Shown here: positions 20,201-29,476 of the stretch, piece after piece
Position numbering within the stretch: position 1 is the stretch's first letter
Layout of the letters: each line of letters opens with the position of its first letter
Assembly (NCBI GenBank): GCA_963697345.1
Contig: CAVONS010000005.1
Span: 62,001 to 126,000 of the forward strand
Reading direction: 5' to 3'
Source of the DNA: Prado023 sp963697345
GTDB taxonomy: Bacteria > Actinomycetota > Actinomycetes > S36-B12 > CAIYMF01
Length of the DNA: 64,000 bases
Translations under genes and position numbers: made by a program
Notes under the pieces: generated by a model
Told to the model about the DNA's origin: nothing
What the model saw: only the letters and a program-made list of their open reading frames with translations
The model's database searches: none

Positions 20201-21796
20201 ATGCTCATCGAGTTGCGGGTGCTGGACGGGCCGAACCCGGACATCGTCGCACCGGCGATCCGCCTGACCCTGAGCGGCCCAACGGAGCCCGGGGTCGACC
20301 TGTGTGACGTGGTGGACCGCATCGCCCGGGCTGCTGACGCCTTCGTCGGCCCCGCGGTGTCCCGCTCCGCGGCGGACGGGACCGTGGTGGTCGCCTTCCC
20401 GTGGGACCACGATGGCACGGGGGAGGCGCTGGGCCAGGCGCTGGTCGAGGTCCTGCGCGTCGGGCCGGCGATCCCGCTGGAGCAGCGCATCGCCACCGCA
20501 GCCACCCATGTGCGCGACGCTGCTCCGGGTGATCCACCGCGCCTGGTGGATCCTGAGGTGCCCACGGTCGCGGTGACCGGGACCAACGGCAAGACCACCA
20601 CCACGCGGCTCCTGGGGCGCATGGCTGCCGAGGCCGGCCTGCGCGCGGCCTGGAGCAGCACCGACGGGGTCTTCGTCGACGGGCAGTGCATCGACGCCGG
20701 CGATTGGTCCGGACCGGGCGGCGCCCGGATGGTCCTCGACCAGCCCGGCGTCGGATTCGCCGTCCTCGAGACCGCCCGGGGCGGCCTGATGCGCCGGGGG
20801 ATGGGGGTGACCGCGGTCGACGTGGCCGTCTTCACCAACGTGAGCCCCGACCACCTGGGCCTGCAGGGGCTCGACACGGTCGACGACCTCGGTTGGGCCA
20901 AGTCCACCGTGGTGAAGGTGGTGCGCCCCGACGGATGGGCCGTGCTGAACGCGGAGGACCCGATCGTGCGCCGCTACCGGGATGCTGGACCGGGCCGCAC
21001 CTGGTTCTTCGCCCGCGACCCGCAGAGCGACACGATCCGGATCGCCACGCTGGCCGGCAGTCCCGTCACCACGGTGCGCGAGGGCCACATCATCGTGATC
21101 GGCTGGGCGCAGGACGAGGTCGATGTCGGTCCGCTCGTGGACTTCCCGGTGACGATCGCGGGGCTCTCGCACGAGAACATCGCCAATGCGCTGGCGGCCA
21201 CGAGCGCGGGCCTGGCAGCAGGGTTGCCCGTCGCTGCGGTCGCCGCCGGGTTGCGCTCGTTCCAGCCTGACGGCAGCACCAGCCCGGGGCGCATGAACAT
21301 CTGGAGCGTGCCCACGGCCGGCGGCGGTTCCGTGACCGTGATCCTGGACTTCGCCCACAACGAGGCCGGCGCACAGGCCCTGATGCGCGTCGGCACCGGG
21401 CTGCGCCAGCCGAAGGCGGCCCTGCACGCCTCGATCGGCAACGCCGGCGATCGCACCGACGAGGGCATCATCGACGTCGGCAGGATCGCGGCCGTGGCAG
21501 CCGACACCGTCCAGCTGGCCGCGAAACCGAAGTACCTGCGTGGACGCACGCAGCAGGAGATCGACGACCTGCAGCGCATCGGGGTCCGCAGCGCGGGCAA
21601 GGAACCATGGGAGGAGGTCCCGGACGAGCCGACGGGGCTGCGCACCATCCTGGCCAGAGCGGTCGACGGCGACGTCGTGGCGATGATGATCCATCAGGAC
21701 CGGGAGGCCTGCGAGGACCTGCTGAGGCAGGCTGGCGGCACCCCGGACTCAGCGCAGGTGCTGGTCGCCAAGGCCCGCGCCGCGGCCCGACAGTAG
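20201..21796 (+). CDS. Mur ligase family protein, CphA-like without the ATP-grasp domain
   Basis: A 531-aa amide ligase. Its first 110 residues echo the N-terminal domain of CphA (LIELRVLDGPN here, ILETRVYRGPN in the neighbouring CphA; both with PAI). It then passes straight into a Mur ligase core: GTNGKTTTTRLL near residue 126, STDGVFVDG, LETARGGLMRRGMG, TNVSPDHLGLQG and LDFAHNEAG. CphA has an ATP-grasp domain between these parts; here it is missing. In CphA the Mur domain adds arginine to aspartate side chains, so this protein may add an amino acid to cyanophycin or a related peptide. It converges with cphA. The substrate is unknown. Confidence 0.85.
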   Translation: MLIELRVLDGPNPDIVAPAIRLTLSGPTEPGVDLCDVVDRIARAADAFVGPAVSRSAADGTVVVAFPWDHDGTGEALGQALVEVLRVGPAIPLEQRIATAATHVRDAAPGDPPRLVDPEVPTVAVTGTNGKTTTTRLLGRMAAEAGLRAAWSSTDGVFVDGQCIDAGDWSGPGGARMVLDQPGVGFAVLETARGGLMRRGMGVTAVDVAVFTNVSPDHLGLQGLDTVDDLGWAKSTVVKVVRPDGWAVLNAEDPIVRRYRDAGPGRTWFFARDPQSDTIRIATLAGSPVTTVREGHIIVIGWAQDEVDVGPLVDFPVTIAGLSHENIANALAATSAGLAAGLPVAAVAAGLRSFQPDGSTSPGRMNIWSVPTAGGGSVTVILDFAHNEAGAQALMRVGTGLRQPKAALHASIGNAGDRTDEGIIDVGRIAAVAADTVQLAAKPKYLRGRTQQEIDDLQRIGVRSAGKEPWEEVPDEPTGLRTILARAVDGDVVAMMIHQDREACEDLLRQAGGTPDSAQVLVAKARAAARQ

Positions 21797-21838
21797 CCAC
21801 CGGCAGATCCCACTCGTTGTGTGGGGCGCGGGGTTGGC

Positions 21839-24578
21839 CTATTCGTGCATCTCGTGCATGGCCGCGTGGCCGAGTTCCTCGAGCTGCGTGTAGACATCCT
21901 CGGTCTGGTCGGCGCAGATCGCGACGACATCACCGGCCGTCGCCTGCTCGATGGCCCAGCGCACCGCATCGATCTCCATGGGGAGCGCGCGAACCTCCTT
22001 GGCCCGCGCCCCCTCGGCCATGGCGCCGCGCACACCCTCCTCGAGCAGGCTGGCCACGTCACCCCGCTCGCGGCCACGCAGCCTCGCATCCTCCTTGACC
22101 ACGCACACGTCGAAGAACTGCGCACCGGTGCGGCCGAGCTCGATCACGTCGGCATCCCGGCGATCGCCGGCGGTGCCGATGACCCCGATCCTGCGCCTCT
22201 TGTGCACGTCGGACCGTGCGGAATCCAGCCCCTCGGCATACGCGTCGATGAACTCACCCAGAGCCGCCAGTCCGGCCGGGTTGTGTGCGTAGTCGACGAA
22301 GACGTTGATCCCGTTGACGTCGATGTGGTTCAGTCGGCCGGGCGCCAGGTGGTAGCTCGTGGAGAAGGTGCGCAGGCCAGCCCGGATGTCATGAAGATGC
22401 GCACCGGCGGCGAAGCACGCACCAGCCGCAGCCATCGCGTTGCTCACGTTGAACCGCGCCTTGCCGCCGAACGTGGCCGGCAGCAGGTGCGTGAAGGCAA
22501 GCTGCATCGATCTCTTGCCCTGCTGCAGCACGATCGACTCGCCGAGCTCACCACGCTCAAGGAACAGTCCCGAGACCACCGTCGCGACAGTGCCGGTCGA
22601 CCTTCACCCGGGCCTCGGATCCCGGCTCGGCCATGGTGAACCACACGATCTCCCCACTGCAGCGCCGTGCCATCGCAGCCACGTGCGGGTCATCGGCGTT
22701 GAGCACCGCGTGCCCACCGCGGGGCACTGCCTCGACCACCACGCTCTTCACGTCGGCGAGGTCCTCCAGTGAGTTCACTCCGCGCAGGCCCAGGTGGTCG
22801 GCGGAGATGTTGAGGACCACCGCCACATCGTTGCGGTCATACCCCAGCCCCTCGCGCAGGATCCCTCCCCGTGCGACCTCGAGCACGGCCAGGTCCACCC
22901 GCGGATTCTGCAGCACCATCCGGGCGCTCTTGGGGCCTGAGGCGTCCGAGCGGATCACCAGTCGCTCGTCGATCACGACACCATCAGTGGAGGTCATGCC
23001 CACCTTGCGACCCATGCCCTTGAAGACGTGGCCGATCATGCGCGAGGTCGTGGTCTTGCCGTTGGTCCCGGTCACCGCGATGATCGGCACCCGGCTCGGG
23101 GTCCCCGGCGGGAACAACAGGTCCATGACCGGCTTGGCGATGTACTGCGGCTCGCCGATGGTCGGGTGCGTGTGCATGCGGAAGCCCGGGGCAGCGTTGA
23201 CCTCACAGATCGCCCCGCCCACCTCGCGCACCGGCGCAGTGATGTCCGGTGCGATGAAGTCGATCCCCGCCACATCCAGGCCCACCACCCGAGCGGCCTC
23301 CTCGGCGATCTCGATGTTGTCCGGGTGCGCATCCATGGTCCGGTCGATCGAGATGCCACCGGTGGACATGTTCGCCGTCAGCGCCAGCTTCACCGTCTGG
23401 CCCTGCTCCGGCACGTCCTGCATCGACAGGCCCTGGGCAGCCACCAGATCAACGGCGGCCTCGTCGACCTTGATCCGGGTCAGGACCTTCTCGTGGCCAA
23501 CACCTCGGCGTGGGTCCGCATTGGTCGCCTCCACCAACTCGGCCACCGTCCGCCGCCCATCACCGATGACGTGCGCCGGCACCCGTTCGGCCACCGCGGC
23601 GATCCGTCCGCCCACCACAAGGAAGCGGTAGTCGATACCGGTGATGAAGCTCTCCACCTGGAGGTAGCCACTTCGGGACTCCGCCTTCGCAGCGTCATAT
23701 CCGGCCTCAAGGGCCTCATCGTCGGCGATGTTGAGCACCACTCCACGCCCGTGATTGCCATCCAGGGGCTTGATGACCACCGGGTAGCCGATCTGACGTG
23801 CCACCTGCAGCGCGCCGCGCAGCGTGCGCACCGAGTCGCTGCGGGGAACCGGCAGCCCCGCCGCGCTCAGCAGCTTGTTGGTCATGTCCTTGTCGCTTGC
23901 GATGTCCACGGCCAACGCCGAGGTCTGGGACGTCATCGTGGCCCTGATCCGCTGGGCGTAGCGGCCCTGCCCCAGCTGCACCAGGGAGGCCTTGTTCAGG
24001 CGCATCCAGGGGATGTCGCGGGACACGGCCTCGTCGACGAGGGCCTGGGTGGACGGGCCGAACGCCGTTCGCTCGGCCAGGAGCAGGAAGTCCTCGAACT
24101 CCTGGTCGAAGTCGAACTCCGGGTCATGTTCGACCAGGTCGTTGACCATGCGCACCGCGAGCCTGCCCGCCGCAAGGGCCACGGACTCGTCCTGGTAGCC
24201 GAAGATGACGTGGTAGCGCCCAGGCTCCCCGGTGCCGCGGGTCTTGCCGCGCCGCGTGTCGTGGCCCACCTCGTTCTGCAGCTGCAGGGCGATGTGCTCA
24301 GCCACGTGGCCGGCCCAGGTGCCCTCGCGCAACCGCTCGGCGAAGCCGCCCTTGCGCCCCCGGGAGCAGGAGTGCTCACCGACGCCCGGCAGCCAGGACA
24401 GCAGCTGATCGGTGAACCCCGGCAGGGTGTCGGTGGGGTAGTCCTCCAGGCTGCCCAGGTCCACCACCAGGTGGATGGCTGGGCCGTAGGACCACACGTT
24501 CGGGCCCCGGTAGACACGTGTCTCCAGGATCGTCAGGTCAGGAGCGGCCGGACCCGCAGGCTCAGGGTGATCAGTCAC
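21839..24578 (-). CDS. cphA: Cyanophycin synthetase (one frame break)
   Basis: Polymerises aspartate and arginine into cyanophycin, a nitrogen reserve, using ATP. The domains are: N-terminal anchor domain (to about 160), ATP-grasp with YPVVIKPLDGNHGRGVVLNI (near 270), and Mur ligase with GTNGKTTTSRM (near 501), DYAHNPAG and the C-terminal lobe. The frame breaks at RDGGLGTVP; deleting one T near 22568 (plus strand) restores GGLGLFLERGELGESIV and a 912-aa protein of normal length. GTG 24578 overlaps the stop of cphB (GTGA), so cphB-cphA form an operon. Confidence 0.93.
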
Positions 24579-25546
24579 GAGGTCTCCTTGTGCTCCTTGG
24601 TGCGCCGACGCCGACGAGCGTTGCGGGCGACAACCGAGTCATCAACACCCTCGGCGGCGACCCGACGTGAGATGGCTGCGAGGTCCCGCGACACCTCGGG
24701 CAGGTCCCCGGGGTCCACGGCACTGTGGTCGCGATAGGACACGAGGCTGCGCGACGAGAGGTCGAAGTGGGCCCCATGCGGGAGGAAGTGCACGGCAGCG
24801 CCCGAGATCATCAGGGGAGTGGTGCCCCGGGCTGTCGCGGCATCGGTCAGGGCCGTGCGCATGTCCACGCAGAACACCGACCCCCGACCCACGACCTCCA
24901 GGTCGGTCTCGTCGGTCACCAGCATCGCGGTGTCCTCGTCCAACCCGATGCCCAGCAGATCCGGTGACGACGCCACGAGGTTCATCAGGCGCCCGAACCG
25001 GTCACGCTCACCGAAGTGCTGGTCGACGATGACACCGGGCAGCAGGCCCAGGCCCTGGGCCAGTGCCGCCATCCGGAACTTCGGCTGCGCGCCCGGCGTG
25101 CCGTATCCGACCATGTGCTCGCTGACCACCGAGGCCCCCGCCGAGGTACCGCCGATCACCACGCCGCGGTCGTAGGCGGCCACGACAGCGTCGCCGAAGC
25201 GGGTCCCGCGGATGGCCGCGGCAAGCTTCATCTGGTTGCCGCCCGTGAAGAACACACCCGTCGCCCACTCGACGGCGTCGACGAACTCCTGAGTGTCGGA
25301 CTCACCACGATCGCGGGGTCGTGCGGAGACCACCTGGGAGACCCCGAGCTTGCCCAACAGCTGCACGTAGAGGTCCACGATCTCCGGGCCCAGCGCGGAC
25401 GCGGTCGCACACACCACGATCCGGGCCTCGGGCCCACCGGCCTCCGCGACGAACCGCCGCAGGACCCGTGCCTGCCCCAACTTGTCCTCGGCGCCCCCGA
25501 TGGCCATCAGGCGGCGGACTGGGAACGCCGCTCCAGTGCTGGTCAC
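24575..25546 (-). CDS. cphB: Cyanophycinase
   Basis: A 323-aa serine peptidase of family S51 that cuts cyanophycin into beta-Asp-Arg dipeptides. GGTSAGAS near residue 132 holds the nucleophilic serine; AIGGAEDK opens the fold, VFFTGGNQMKL and VIVDQHFGERDRFGRL are typical of the family, and GIGLDEDTAML follows. GTG 25546 comes seven bases after a TACCCT -10 box (25554-25559, minus strand), so the cphB-cphA mRNA is probably leaderless. No isoaspartyl dipeptidase is in the window. Confidence 0.93.
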   Translation of the reverse strand: MTSTGAAFPVRRLMAIGGAEDKLGQARVLRRFVAEAGGPEARIVVCATASALGPEIVDLYVQLLGKLGVSQVVSARPRDRGESDTQEFVDAVEWATGVFFTGGNQMKLAAAIRGTRFGDAVVAAYDRGVVIGGTSAGASVVSEHMVGYGTPGAQPKFRMAALAQGLGLLPGVIVDQHFGERDRFGRLMNLVASSPDLLGIGLDEDTAMLVTDETDLEVVGRGSVFCVDMRTALTDAATARGTTPLMISGAAVHFLPHGAHFDLSSRSLVSYRDHSAVDPGDLPEVSRDLAAISRRVAAEGVDDSVVARNARRRRRTKEHKETS

Positions 25547-25602
25547 CTGTGGCAGGGTAGTCGCTGGACGACCCGGACGTGGTCGTCAGGATCGGTGAGT
25601 CC

Positions 25603-26118
25603 ATGGACGTCACGACCAGGCGCCTGCTCGTGGTGCGCCACGCCAAGTCCGCATGGCCCGTCGGGGTGCCCGACAGCGCCCGCCCGCTGGGCCCACGGGG
25701 CCTGCGCGACGCGCCGAGGATGGGCCAGCGCATCCGCGACCTCGTGGGTGCTGTCGATGTGGTCGTGGTGAGCCCGACCCAGCGCACCGGCGAGACCTGG
25801 GCGCTCATGAGCGGGCCGCTGGAGGCAACCGGACCGGTCCGGACGGACCCGCGGATCTATGACGCGTGGGGTGCCAACATGATCGACCTGGTCCGCGAGC
25901 TGCCTGACGAGGCGCGCACGGCCATGATCCTGGGCCACGAACCGGGGGTCTCCGAGCTGGTCCTCACCCTCTCGGGATCCGGCGATCAGGGCCTACGTGG
26001 CCGCGTGGCCACCAAGTTCCCCACCTGCGCGGTCGCCCTCCTGGCGACCCAGGGGCCCTGGGCAACCGTCCGGCCGGGTTGCGCCTCCCTCGAGGTCTTC
26101 ACGACCCCGAAGGAGTGA
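25603..26118 (+). CDS. SixA-type histidine phosphatase
   Basis: A 171-aa single-domain member of the histidine phosphatase superfamily. The catalytic RHAKSAW lies near residue 12, SPTQRTGETW carries the second Arg, and GHEPG near 110 the second His, the usual layout of SixA phosphohistidine phosphatases. It is divergent from cphB. Its last 20 bp overlap the 3' end of serB on the other strand. GTG 25579 is an alternative start in frame, but ATG 25603 gives the usual short N-terminus. The substrate is unknown. Confidence 0.87.
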   Translation: MDVTTRRLLVVRHAKSAWPVGVPDSARPLGPRGLRDAPRMGQRIRDLVGAVDVVVVSPTQRTGETWALMSGPLEATGPVRTDPRIYDAWGANMIDLVRELPDEARTAMILGHEPGVSELVLTLSGSGDQGLRGRVATKFPTCAVALLATQGPWATVRPGCASLEVFTTPKE

Positions 26119-27335
26119 CCACCCCGCCTGGACTGAGCACTTCGTCGGGTCGCATCCCCTCGTCACGTGCGGCCGCGTCGGCCTCCTCGACCTCCTCGCG
26201 GGAGATGCCCATCAGGTAGAGGACGGTGTCCAGGTAGGGCACATTGATCGAGGAGTCGGCCGCGGCCTGCACCACCGGCTTGGCGTTGAAGGCGATCCCG
26301 TGTCCGGCAGCCGCCAGCATGTCCAGGTCGTTGGCGCCGTCCCCGATGGCCACGGTCCTGCTGCTCTCGATCCCGAACTGCACGGCGAACTCGCGCAGCG
26401 CCTGCTCCTTGGCGGCACGATCGATCACCGGTCCCCGCACTCGTCCGGTCAGGATGCCGTCCTGGATCTCCAACCCGTTCGCGCGGACGGCGTCCACCCC
26501 CAGCTCCTCGGCCAGGGGCCCGATCACCTCGCTGAACCCACCGCTGACCAGCGCGACCCGGTAGCCCAGCCGCTTGAGGGTGCGACACAGCGTCCTGGCC
26601 CCAGGTGTCAGCCGGATCTCCCCGCGGGCGCGCTCGATGACCTCCTCGGGCAGCCCGGCCAGCTCCGCGACCCGGGCGTGCAGGGACTCGGCGAAGTCCA
26701 ACTCGCCTCGCATCGCCGCCTCCGTGACCGCCCGGACGCTGGTCCTGCCTGCCCGCGTAACGTGCCAGGACCTCGATGACCTCGTCCTGGATCAGCGTGG
26801 AGTCCACATCCATGACGACCAGGTGCAGACCCCGGCGCGCCAGGCCGCGGGCCTGCACCGACACGTCCACGTCCAGGTCGTGGCAGCGCTCGACGAGATC
26901 TCTGCGCAGCGCGGTCGCATCGGGGGCCAGGACCTCGAGGGCGAGCACCGTCACCGGGTAGTCCGCGACCCTGTCGATCCGGAAGATGTTGGCCCCCGCT
27001 GCGGCGATCGTTGCGGCCAGGGCGCTCATGTCCGCCCCCGTGATGGCCTGCCCGACCACAGTCACCGTGGCGTTGGCCACCTCCGACGAGACGTCGGCGG
27101 CGTGGACCTGGCGCACTGACACGTCGAAGTCGGGGACGGCCCGACGCATCCGGTCGCCGAGCTCATCCTCCGAGCCATGCGGCGCCAGGACCACAGCTCC
27201 GAGCACCAGCTGGCCAGCCACCACGACCTGCTCGACGTCGAGCACGGTGGTCTGCGCCAGGGCTGCGAACATCAGCGCGGTCACCCCGGGCCGGTCGGTG
27301 CCGACAACGGTCGCGTGAATGGTGGTCTCGGTCAC
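26099..27335 (-). CDS. serB: Phosphoserine phosphatase (one frame break)
   Basis: Hydrolyses phosphoserine in the last step of serine synthesis. About 411 aa after correction. Two ACT domains (TIHATVVGTDRPGVTA; ATVTVVGQAITGADMS) precede a HAD phosphatase with VVMDVDSTLIQDE (nucleophile Asp), ALVSGGFSEV, and GDGANDLDMLAAAG. The frame breaks after YAGRQD; removing one base near 26741 gives SVRAVTEAAMRGELDFAESL, matching the family. GTG 27335 follows a TAGCGT box (27343-27348, minus strand) by seven bases. As in mycobacteria, an ABC ATPase gene lies close by. Confidence 0.92.
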
Positions 27336-27345
27336 TCGAGCCACG

Positions 27346-28068
27346 CTACCGGGCAGCGGGCCCGGCGGGCACCGGGGCATTCAGTCCGCCGACAAGGCCC
27401 GAGATGATGTCCTCGACCTGGCCGACGACTGCGCGCAGCTCGACCGACCGGGCCCGGGACTCCGCGGCGGTGACCGCCGCACCCTCCTCGGCCACCGCCA
27501 GATCCAGGGCGTCGTGCAGAGCAGCGAGTCGGATCATCAGCGAATGCACGGCGGAGTCCAGTCCTGGCGGCAGGTGCCGCATCGCGCCCTCCCACTCGTG
27601 GGCAAGCGTTCCCATGGCCGGACGCTCCAGGCCCAGGGACTCCAACCTCTGCGCGGCATCCGCCGCTGCCTCCGCCAGCGCCCGGGCACCGGACCTGGCG
27701 GTCAGCATCCCGGCCTCGAGCACGCCGACACCCGAATCCCCGCAGGAGTCCCAGGACCAGCCGGTCCGGTCCGATCGCAGCAGCCGAGCGGCAGAACCCT
27801 CGGCGCTGATCAGCACGGACGGCTCGGGTGACCCGGCGAGTCCCACAGGCCAGCCACCTGTCCGCCCGGGCCTCGGCAGCAGCAACCACGTCCGGGGCGC
27901 CGTGAACCCGCGCACGTGGCGCAGCAGGTCGGGCAGATCATGGTCGGCACCATCGATCCCCACTCGTGCCGGGGCATCCGGTGCCGTCCGGGCCATCTGC
28001 TCGAGCAGGTCATCGGAGCCGGCGGAACCGCGCAGCCAGGCACCGAGCCACAGTGCCGTGACAGTCAT
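27346..28068 (-). CDS. Hypothetical protein between serB and the ABC ATPase
   Basis: A 240-aa protein that I do not recognise. The N-terminus (VTALWLGAWLRG) looks like a beta strand followed by a loop; residues 125-230 are Ala/Leu-rich and predicted helical, including DALDLAVAEEGAAVTAAES, which could form a coiled coil. There is no signal peptide and no membrane helix. It begins near the ABC gene in the opposite direction and ends 10 bp from the serB start on the same strand. ATG 28068 is the likely start; GTG 28083 is possible. Confidence 0.7.
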   Translation of the reverse strand: MTVTALWLGAWLRGSAGSDDLLEQMARTAPDAPARVGIDGADHDLPDLLRHVRGFTAPRTWLLLPRPGRTGGWPVGLAGSPEPSVLISAEGSAARLLRSDRTGWSWDSCGDSGVGVLEAGMLTARSGARALAEAAADAAQRLESLGLERPAMGTLAHEWEGAMRHLPPGLDSAVHSLMIRLAALHDALDLAVAEEGAAVTAAESRARSVELRAVVGQVEDIISGLVGGLNAPVPAGPAAR

Positions 28069-28146
28069 GCGGGCGGCATTCACAGGCGTGAGGCTAGGGC
28101 ACGGCGCAGCCCGGCGAGCACCATGCGCGCAGGTAGGGTGTGCCGC

Positions 28147-29016
28147 GTGGTCGACGTGCTCAGCTTCCGCGAGGTGACCGTCGTACGCGGTGGTCGGCCC
28201 ATCATCGACACCATCGACTGGCAGGTGTCCCAGGACCAGCGGTGGGTTGTGCTTGGTCCCAACGGTGCGGGCAAGACCACCCTCCTGCAACTGGCAGCAG
28301 CGCAACTGCATCCCACGTCCGGTCAGGTGCAGGTGCTCGGCGAGACCCTGGGCGCCGTCGACGTGTTCGACCTTCGACCACGGATCGGCCTGGCCAGCGC
28401 GTCCCTTGCCGAGCGGATCCCCGCCGACGAGTTCGTCCGTGACGTCGTGGTGACGGCGGCCTGGGCCGTCACCGGACGCTGGCACGAGTCCTACGAGGAC
28501 ACCGACACGGCCCGCGCGCTGGGCGTGCTGGAGCTCGTGGGCGTCAGCGGGCTGGCCGACCGGCGGTTCGGAACCCTGTCCGAGGGGGAGCGCAAGCGCG
28601 TGCAGATCGCACGTGCGCTCATGACCGACCCGGAGCTGCTGCTCCTCGACGAACCCGCAGCCGGCCTCGACCTCGGGGCCCGCGAGGACCTCGTCACCCG
28701 ACTCGCCGCGATCGCCACCGATCGTTGGTCCCCGGTGCAGGTCCTGGTCACCCATCACGTGGAGGAGATCCCAGCCGGGTTCACCCATGTGCTGCTGCTT
28801 CGCGAGGGTCGGGTGGTCGTCGCCGGCCCCATCCGGGAGGTGCTGACCGGTCGAGCCCTGACCGAGACCTTCGGCACACGCCTGCGCACCGGACGGGTTC
28901 GGGACCGGTACTGGGCACGCTCGGTGCCCAGCGACACCGTCGCCCGCGGCCGTCGCGGACGCGAGGTCGTGGAGTCCGACGGGTCAGAACGGGACGGATC
29001 GGGCGTCACGGTCTAG
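28147..29016 (+). CDS. ABC transporter ATP-binding protein
   Basis: A 289-aa ATPase with Walker A GPNGAGKTT (near 38), signature LSEGERKRVQIA, Walker B LLLLDEPAAGLD and the switch His in VTHHVEEI. It matches the Rv3041c-type ATPase found beside serB in mycobacteria, an ATPase with no permease partner nearby. The C-terminal 30 residues are Arg-rich and may be disordered. TAGGGT at 28134-28139 lies seven bases before GTG 28147, indicating a leaderless mRNA. The transported substrate is unknown. Confidence 0.9.
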   Translation: MVDVLSFREVTVVRGGRPIIDTIDWQVSQDQRWVVLGPNGAGKTTLLQLAAAQLHPTSGQVQVLGETLGAVDVFDLRPRIGLASASLAERIPADEFVRDVVVTAAWAVTGRWHESYEDTDTARALGVLELVGVSGLADRRFGTLSEGERKRVQIARALMTDPELLLLDEPAAGLDLGAREDLVTRLAAIATDRWSPVQVLVTHHVEEIPAGFTHVLLLREGRVVVAGPIREVLTGRALTETFGTRLRTGRVRDRYWARSVPSDTVARGRRGREVVESDGSERDGSGVTV

Positions 29017-29025
29017 GCTGGACAC

Positions 29026-29448
29026 GTGGACGCATGGATCGTCTGGTTGATTATCGCGGTGGTGCTGGCCGGGGCTGAAGCAGCCACCGCCGGTCTCCTG
29101 CTGATCATGTTCTCCGGTGGTGCCCTGGCCGCGGCCGTGGCATCCCTGGCGGGCGCGGGGGTCGTGGGATCTGCCGCGGTGTTCGCCCTCGTCAGCGTCG
29201 CTCTGGTCGCCTTCGTCCGACCGATCGCCAAGAAGCACGTCTACCAGGCACCGCTGGATCGCACCGGGACGGCGGCCCTGATCGGGACCCAGGCCCTGGT
29301 GCTCGAGGCCGTGGACTGCGACAACGGGCGCATCAAGCTTGCCGGGGAGATCTGGTCGGCACGCACCCTGGACGAGGCGGCCCGCTTCGAACCCGGGGAC
29401 AAGGTCTCGGTCTTCGAGATCGACGGCGCAACTGCCGTCGTCGGCTAG
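29026..29448 (+). CDS. NfeD family membrane protein
   Basis: A 140-aa short-form NfeD protein: two or three N-terminal membrane helices (residues 3-70) and a C-terminal OB-fold (GTAALIGTQALVLE, GEIWSAR, GDKVSVFEIDGATAVV). NfeD proteins work with SPFH/flotillin proteins in membrane microdomain quality control, and an SPFH gene follows after 28 bp. TAGGCT at 29014-29019, inside the end of the ABC gene, lies six bases before GTG 29026, so it may have its own leaderless transcript. Confidence 0.9.
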   Translation: MDAWIVWLIIAVVLAGAEAATAGLLLIMFSGGALAAAVASLAGAGVVGSAAVFALVSVALVAFVRPIAKKHVYQAPLDRTGTAALIGTQALVLEAVDCDNGRIKLAGEIWSARTLDEAARFEPGDKVSVFEIDGATAVVG

Positions 29449-29476
29449 CCGGGACTTCCCGGCAGAGGAGGACATT

